DNA of 64,000 nucleotides, from contig NZ_JABBYG020000010.1 in the NCBI RefSeq assembly GCF_012935325.2, positions 1 through 64,000 on the forward strand. The letters are read 5' to 3'. Numbering within the stretch: the stretch's first letter is position 1; each line of letters begins with the position of its first letter. Positions 60,444 to 64,000 of the stretch are shown here, piece by piece. Position numbers and translations under genes: made by a program. The notes below the pieces were generated by a model, which made no database searches, was not told where the DNA came from, and saw nothing but the letters and a program-made list of their open reading frames with translations. The DNA comes from Paenibacillus sp. PL91. Lineage in GTDB: Bacteria; Bacillota; Bacilli; Paenibacillales; Paenibacillaceae.

Positions 60444-60964
60444 GTATGAACCGAATCATCCTGCTTATGGTTCTTCTGTTCATTTTGGAGGGAGCCGTAA
60501 TGCCATGGATCATTCCTGCCGGCCTCGGCCATCGGATCATTCCTCACTTCGTATTTGTCATCGTCATTTTCTCTGGACTCTACAGCAGACGACATTTAGC
60601 GCTCCTGCTCGGAGCAAGCTTTGGCATGCTGCAGGACGTTGTCTATTTTGGCCATTTGCTCGGCATAAATGCTTTCGTTATGGGTTTGATGGGTTATTTT
60701 ACGGGCGTCCTGCTGGAACGCCGCCGTTCAACGATCATGATGGCGATATCGATTATCGGTTTTGCTTGCATCTTATATGACAGTGTCATTTATTTTATTT
60801 ACAAGGTGTTTCGAATTACGAACGAGAGCTACGCATGGGCACTTATCGATTACATCCTTCCTAGTTTATTTCTTCAGCTGGTGTTTGCCCTCGCATGCTA
60901 CGTGCCTGCCAGAAAGTTGTTTGAAGGCCAGTCGAAAGTGAAATCGGAGAAGGATGAGGAATAA
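60440..60964 (+). CDS. mreD: Rod shape-determining protein MreD
   Basis: A 174-residue membrane protein with about five hydrophobic segments, typical of MreD. Its ATG overlaps the mreC stop (ATGA), and GGAGG at 60425-60429 is well spaced. Works with MreC in the elongasome. Confidence 0.94.
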   Translation: MSMNRIILLMVLLFILEGAVMPWIIPAGLGHRIIPHFVFVIVIFSGLYSRRHLALLLGASFGMLQDVVYFGHLLGINAFVMGLMGYFTGVLLERRRSTIMMAISIIGFACILYDSVIYFIYKVFRITNESYAWALIDYILPSLFLQLVFALACYVPARKLFEGQSKVKSEKDEE

Positions 60965-61029
60965 AATAATGGCGCAGGCAGGAATTTGTTAGGCGGAGCA
61001 AGAATGCAATAGGTTGGGGAGGGACGAAC

Positions 61030-61695
61030 GTGACCGATAAGCAGCATATTATAATTAAGGGCGTAAAAGAAGGTCTCGTGTTCCTTCTCGACGATAAATG
61101 TGAATTTGCGACGCTTTTGGATGAACTGCAGTACAAGCTGGAAAAAACGCATCAGCAGCTGCTCACAGGCCCGCTTGTTCACGTTCAGGTAAAGCTGGGT
61201 GCGAGGCAAGTAACGGATGACGACAAGGATCGAATCAAAAATGTCATAAGGTCGCAAGGGAATTTAATGGTGCAGTCCGTTGAATCCGAAGCGCCTAAGA
61301 CCGATTCACAGCAAGGGCAGCAGCCTAATCTGCAAGTGCTCACGTCTATTGTTCGCTCAGGCCAAACCTACGAGCATGATGGCGATTTACTTTTAATCGG
61401 CGATTTGAATCCAGGCGGTACTTTAATATGTACGGGCGATATATATGTGCTGGGAGCTTTGCGCGGCACTGCTCATGCGGGTGTAGGCGGGCGGACCGAT
61501 GTGATCATTGCAACTTCGCTCATGCGGCCAACTCAGCTTCGCATTGCTGACGTTATCAGCAGACCGCCAGAGGAATGGATGACCGGCGATGCATCAATGG
61601 AATTCGCCTTCTTAAGCGAAGGCCGAATGCAAATCGATAAGCTAGCGCAATTATTCCGCATACGGCATAATCCTATAATGTTTAAAGGAGTGTAG
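61030..61695 (+). CDS. minC: Septum site-determining protein MinC
   Basis: A 221-residue FtsZ assembly inhibitor. The N-terminal domain (about 1-75) begins 'KQHIIIKGVKEGLVFLLDD'. The C-terminal beta-helix (about 105-215) has 'RSGQTYEHDGDLLLIGDLNPGG', 'GDIYVLGALRGTAHAG' and the MinD-binding area. GTG start after GGGAGGG. minD follows after 3 bp. Confidence 0.95.
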   Translation: MTDKQHIIIKGVKEGLVFLLDDKCEFATLLDELQYKLEKTHQQLLTGPLVHVQVKLGARQVTDDDKDRIKNVIRSQGNLMVQSVESEAPKTDSQQGQQPNLQVLTSIVRSGQTYEHDGDLLLIGDLNPGGTLICTGDIYVLGALRGTAHAGVGGRTDVIIATSLMRPTQLRIADVISRPPEEWMTGDASMEFAFLSEGRMQIDKLAQLFRIRHNPIMFKGV

Positions 61696-61698
61696 AAC

Positions 61699-62490
61699 AT
61701 GGGAGAAGCGATTGTTGTGACATCAGGTAAAGGCGGCGTCGGCAAGACGACCACCTCGGCAAACCTGGGTACCGCGCTAGCTTTGCTTGGCAAGAAGGTA
61801 TGCATGGTCGATACAGATATCGGACTTCGCAATCTAGATGTGGTCATGGGATTGGAAAATCGGATCATTTATGATTTGGTAGACGTTGCCGAAGGGCGCT
61901 GCCGTTTGAATCAAGCGCTCGTGAAGGACAAGCGCTTCGATGAGCTATATATGCTGCCAGCCGCACAGACAAAGGATAAGGATTCCGTTACGCCCGAGCA
62001 GGTTCGCAATATGATTTTGGAACTCAAGAAGGAGCATGACTACGTTATTATAGACTGCCCCGCAGGAATCGAGCATGGCTTTCGCAACGCGATTGCGGGC
62101 GCTGACCGGGCTATCGTCATTACGACGCCGGAGAATGCGGCAGTTCGTGACGCTGACCGTGTCATTGGCTTGCTTGAGCAAGAGAAAATTCCGAGCAAGC
62201 TTATCATCAACCGGATTCGTCAAAATATGATGAAAAACGGCGAAATGCTCGATATTGATGAAATTTGCCAAGTTCTAGCTGTTGATCTTGTTGGGATTGT
62301 GCCAGATGATGAGAAAGTAATTTCTGCTGCAAACAGCGGAGAGCCGACGGTTATGAATCCGGCTTCGCGCGCCGCTATCGCCTATCGAAACATTGCGCGC
62401 CGAATTCTCGGCGACATGGTTCCGCTCATGCTTCTCGATGAGAAGGCGGGAGCATTCAAGCGTTTCCGTAAGTTCCTTGGAATAGGATGA
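61699..62490 (+). CDS. minD: Septum site-determining protein MinD
   Basis: A 263-residue membrane-associated ATPase. Deviant Walker A SGKGGVGKTTT at 9-19, switch I VDTDIGLRNLDVVMG, and a C-terminal amphipathic helix 'AFKRFRKFLGIG' for membrane binding. Recruits MinC. AAAGGAG precedes the ATG. Confidence 0.98.
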   Translation: MGEAIVVTSGKGGVGKTTTSANLGTALALLGKKVCMVDTDIGLRNLDVVMGLENRIIYDLVDVAEGRCRLNQALVKDKRFDELYMLPAAQTKDKDSVTPEQVRNMILELKKEHDYVIIDCPAGIEHGFRNAIAGADRAIVITTPENAAVRDADRVIGLLEQEKIPSKLIINRIRQNMMKNGEMLDIDEICQVLAVDLVGIVPDDEKVISAANSGEPTVMNPASRAAIAYRNIARRILGDMVPLMLLDEKAGAFKRFRKFLGIG

Positions 62491-62497
62491 TTACAAC

Positions 62498-63643
62498 TTG
62501 CTTAACAAATTAAAAAAGCTGGACTGGGGAATTTTAATTATCCTTATATTCCTCATGATTATCAGCACTATTGTTATCCATAGCGCTACTGCAAATTTTC
62601 CGAAATACTCGGGGTCCGACACAAAACAACTCTTGTTTTACGGCATCGGCTTCTTCGTCGCAATCGCAGCAACCTTGTTTGATTACCGAATTGTGCTGAA
62701 GAGCTGGTACGTTCTTTACGGAGTGGGCATTGCCATGTTGATTCTCGTTTATTTTTTTGGCGCGGTCATCAATGGCGCGAGAGGCTGGTTCCAATTGGGG
62801 AGCATGTCGTTTCAGCCAGCGGAAATCGTCAAAATCATACTCATCATCGGAATCGCCCATTTAATGGGACGGCGTCAAGGGGATCGGTTGACGCTTACGC
62901 AGGATTTGCTCCCTATAGCCACTTTCTCTTTTTTGCCTTTCATGCTCGTTATGATTCAGCCTGACCTAGGAAATGCAATCATTTACCTCGTTATCGTGCT
63001 AGGGATGCTTTGGATCGGGAATGTGAAATATTCGCATGTCATTGCAGGCCTCGGAGTCGTTGTTGTAGGATTAGTTCTGTTCGTATCTCTATTCAACACA
63101 TTCAATCAGGAAATCTATGATTACTTGGACAAGCATGAAATGGGACACTGGCATAAGCGGATCAATACGTTTATCAACCCGGATCAAGCAAAAGCCGATG
63201 ATAAGCATCAGTCGGAAAATGCGCAAATTGCCATTGGCTCCGGCGGCTTGAACGGCGACGGCTATATGCAAGGCGATATGAAAAATCGCGGCTTTATCCC
63301 TTATCCATACTCTGACTCGATTTTTGTCGTTATTGGTGAGGAGTTTGGCTTCCAAGGAGCGGCCATCTTGCTGCTGCTGTATTTCTTGCTTATCTATCGC
63401 ATGATCATCATAGCTTTCAAATGCTATGATTTACGAGCCTCATTTATCGTTATCGGAATCGTGTCTATGTATGTGTTCCAGGTGTTCCAAAACATCGGAA
63501 TGATGATAGGGATTATGCCAATTACGGGGATTACATTACCTTTTATCAGCTATGGAGGGACTTCTCTCCTGCTCAATATGCTGTCCATCGGGCTCGTATT
63601 CAGCATTAAGGCGCATCAAGAAAAGTATGAGCTGGCCGACTAA
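62498..63643 (+). CDS. rodA: RodA-type SEDS peptidoglycan glycosyltransferase
   Basis: A 381-residue membrane protein with about ten hydrophobic segments, FtsW/RodA/SpoVE family. Hallmarks are 'NGARGWFQLGSMSFQPAE', 'KNRGFIPYPYSDSIFVVIGEEFGFQGA' and the C-terminal ITLPFISYGGTSLL. Its place right after minD and the mre genes favours RodA over FtsW or SpoVE. TTG start, 7 bp after minD, with AGGATG. Confidence 0.93.
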   Translation: MLNKLKKLDWGILIILIFLMIISTIVIHSATANFPKYSGSDTKQLLFYGIGFFVAIAATLFDYRIVLKSWYVLYGVGIAMLILVYFFGAVINGARGWFQLGSMSFQPAEIVKIILIIGIAHLMGRRQGDRLTLTQDLLPIATFSFLPFMLVMIQPDLGNAIIYLVIVLGMLWIGNVKYSHVIAGLGVVVVGLVLFVSLFNTFNQEIYDYLDKHEMGHWHKRINTFINPDQAKADDKHQSENAQIAIGSGGLNGDGYMQGDMKNRGFIPYPYSDSIFVVIGEEFGFQGAAILLLLYFLLIYRMIIIAFKCYDLRASFIVIGIVSMYVFQVFQNIGMMIGIMPITGITLPFISYGGTSLLLNMLSIGLVFSIKAHQEKYELAD

Positions 63644-63677
63644 ATGTAAATTCAGCGATAAAGCTGCTTCTAGGACG

Positions 63678-63709
63678 AAAGTCATCCGAATGAGGGTGGC
63701 TTTTTTTTT
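63678..63709 (+). terminator. Terminator after rodA
   Basis: AAAGTCATC pairs with GGTGGCTTT (with G-U pairs) around CGAATGAG, followed by nine T. Confidence 0.75.
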
Positions 63710-63808
63710 ATGAAAATCATCCTCGCATACTTGTCTCACCCCCCACATATCCATGTATAAAGGAACAAGCTGTCGCATGCGACGATGGAAGCGGGGGAGG
63801 AACAAGAG

Positions 63809-64000
63809 ATGCAAATGAAGGATAATGAGAAGCAGGGCAAAAAGCAGAAAACAAAAAGCTTGCTGGATCGGCAAGCGACAGCAAATCCAATCAAAGACAG
63901 TGATCAAGGCGTGCATGTTCCTTATAACCATGAATATTTTTATCATGACGATAGGGAAGAAATAGAGCTTGATCCCGAGGTCGTATGGAAAACCAATCCA
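63809..64000 (+). CDS. Probable SpoIVFA-like protein, 5' part only
   Basis: Sixty-four codons are visible before the window ends, still in frame. The product starts MQMKDNEKQGKKQKTKS and is strongly charged and hydrophilic up to 'DPEVVWKTNP'. GGGGGAGG precedes the ATG. In B. subtilis spoIVFA, a sporulation protein with an M23-type domain, follows minD. A basic cytoplasmic N-terminus fits, but no membrane segment or peptidase motif is yet visible, so the name rests on context. Confidence 0.55.
   Translation, partial: MQMKDNEKQGKKQKTKSLLDRQATANPIKDSDQGVHVPYNHEYFYHDDREEIELDPEVVWKTNP

Overview
This window is chromosomal DNA of a spore-forming Bacillota, most likely Paenibacillus or a close relative. 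The evidence is the gene content (gerM, spoVID, a GerA-type germination operon, lonB, a SpoIIB-like SPOR protein), AGGAGG-type ribosome sites, frequent TTG and GTG starts, a T-box valS leader, YesM/YesN-type two-component genes and conserved Paenibacillus-type small genes. No prophage, insertion sequence, rRNA or CRISPR array was seen.

Layout. 1-1840: minus-strand AIM24-family and YutG-like genes, with a 44-bp tandem repeat between them and a long palindrome beyond. 1969-4626: gerM-rph-rdgB, as in Bacillus subtilis. 4706-6550: asparagine synthase on the minus strand, divergent from a small conserved gene. 7206-16086: an accessory carbohydrate-uptake locus (sensor kinase, AraC-type regulator, two permeases, binding lipoprotein, Gfo/Idh/MocA oxidoreductase, ThuA-like protein). 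It is flanked by two copies of one promoter-like sequence; the second copy drives a P-loop kinase gene. 16920-19400: LysR/HPP pair and a cyclase-family hydrolase with an AraC remnant fused upstream in frame. 19558-19634: tRNA-Arg(TCT).

19826-63643 is a long housekeeping and sporulation backbone: ysoA-like, tig, clpP, clpX, ispG, a five-gene germinant-receptor operon (B-A-B-C-D), lonB, lonA, engB, a conserved unknown, a DUF4309-like lipoprotein, speD, hemA-hemX-met8-like-hemC-cobA/hemD-hemB-hemL, an RluA-type pseudouridine synthase, spoVID, T-box/valS, folC, murC, a 745-nt gene-free stretch, a SpoIIB-like SPOR protein, DUF4321, maf, radC, mreBCD, minCD and a RodA-type protein. The window ends inside a probable spoIVFA-like gene.

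How it works together. tig, clpP, clpX, lonA and lonB form a protein quality-control block. The hem cluster carries glutamyl-tRNA(Glu) to uroporphyrinogen III, with a siroheme side branch supplied by the CobA domain and the Met8-like enzyme. murC, mreBCD, rodA, minCD and maf cover wall synthesis, elongation and division-site placement. gerM, spoVID, the SPOR protein, the ger operon and the right-edge gene serve sporulation and germination.

The best candidates for something undescribed are non-coding: the structured gene-free region 54518-55262, the 44-bp repeat array at 1020-1281, the speD leader with a possible pseudoknot, and two strong Shine-Dalgarno sites followed by ATT or ATA instead of a normal start codon. 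No clearly new protein system was found.
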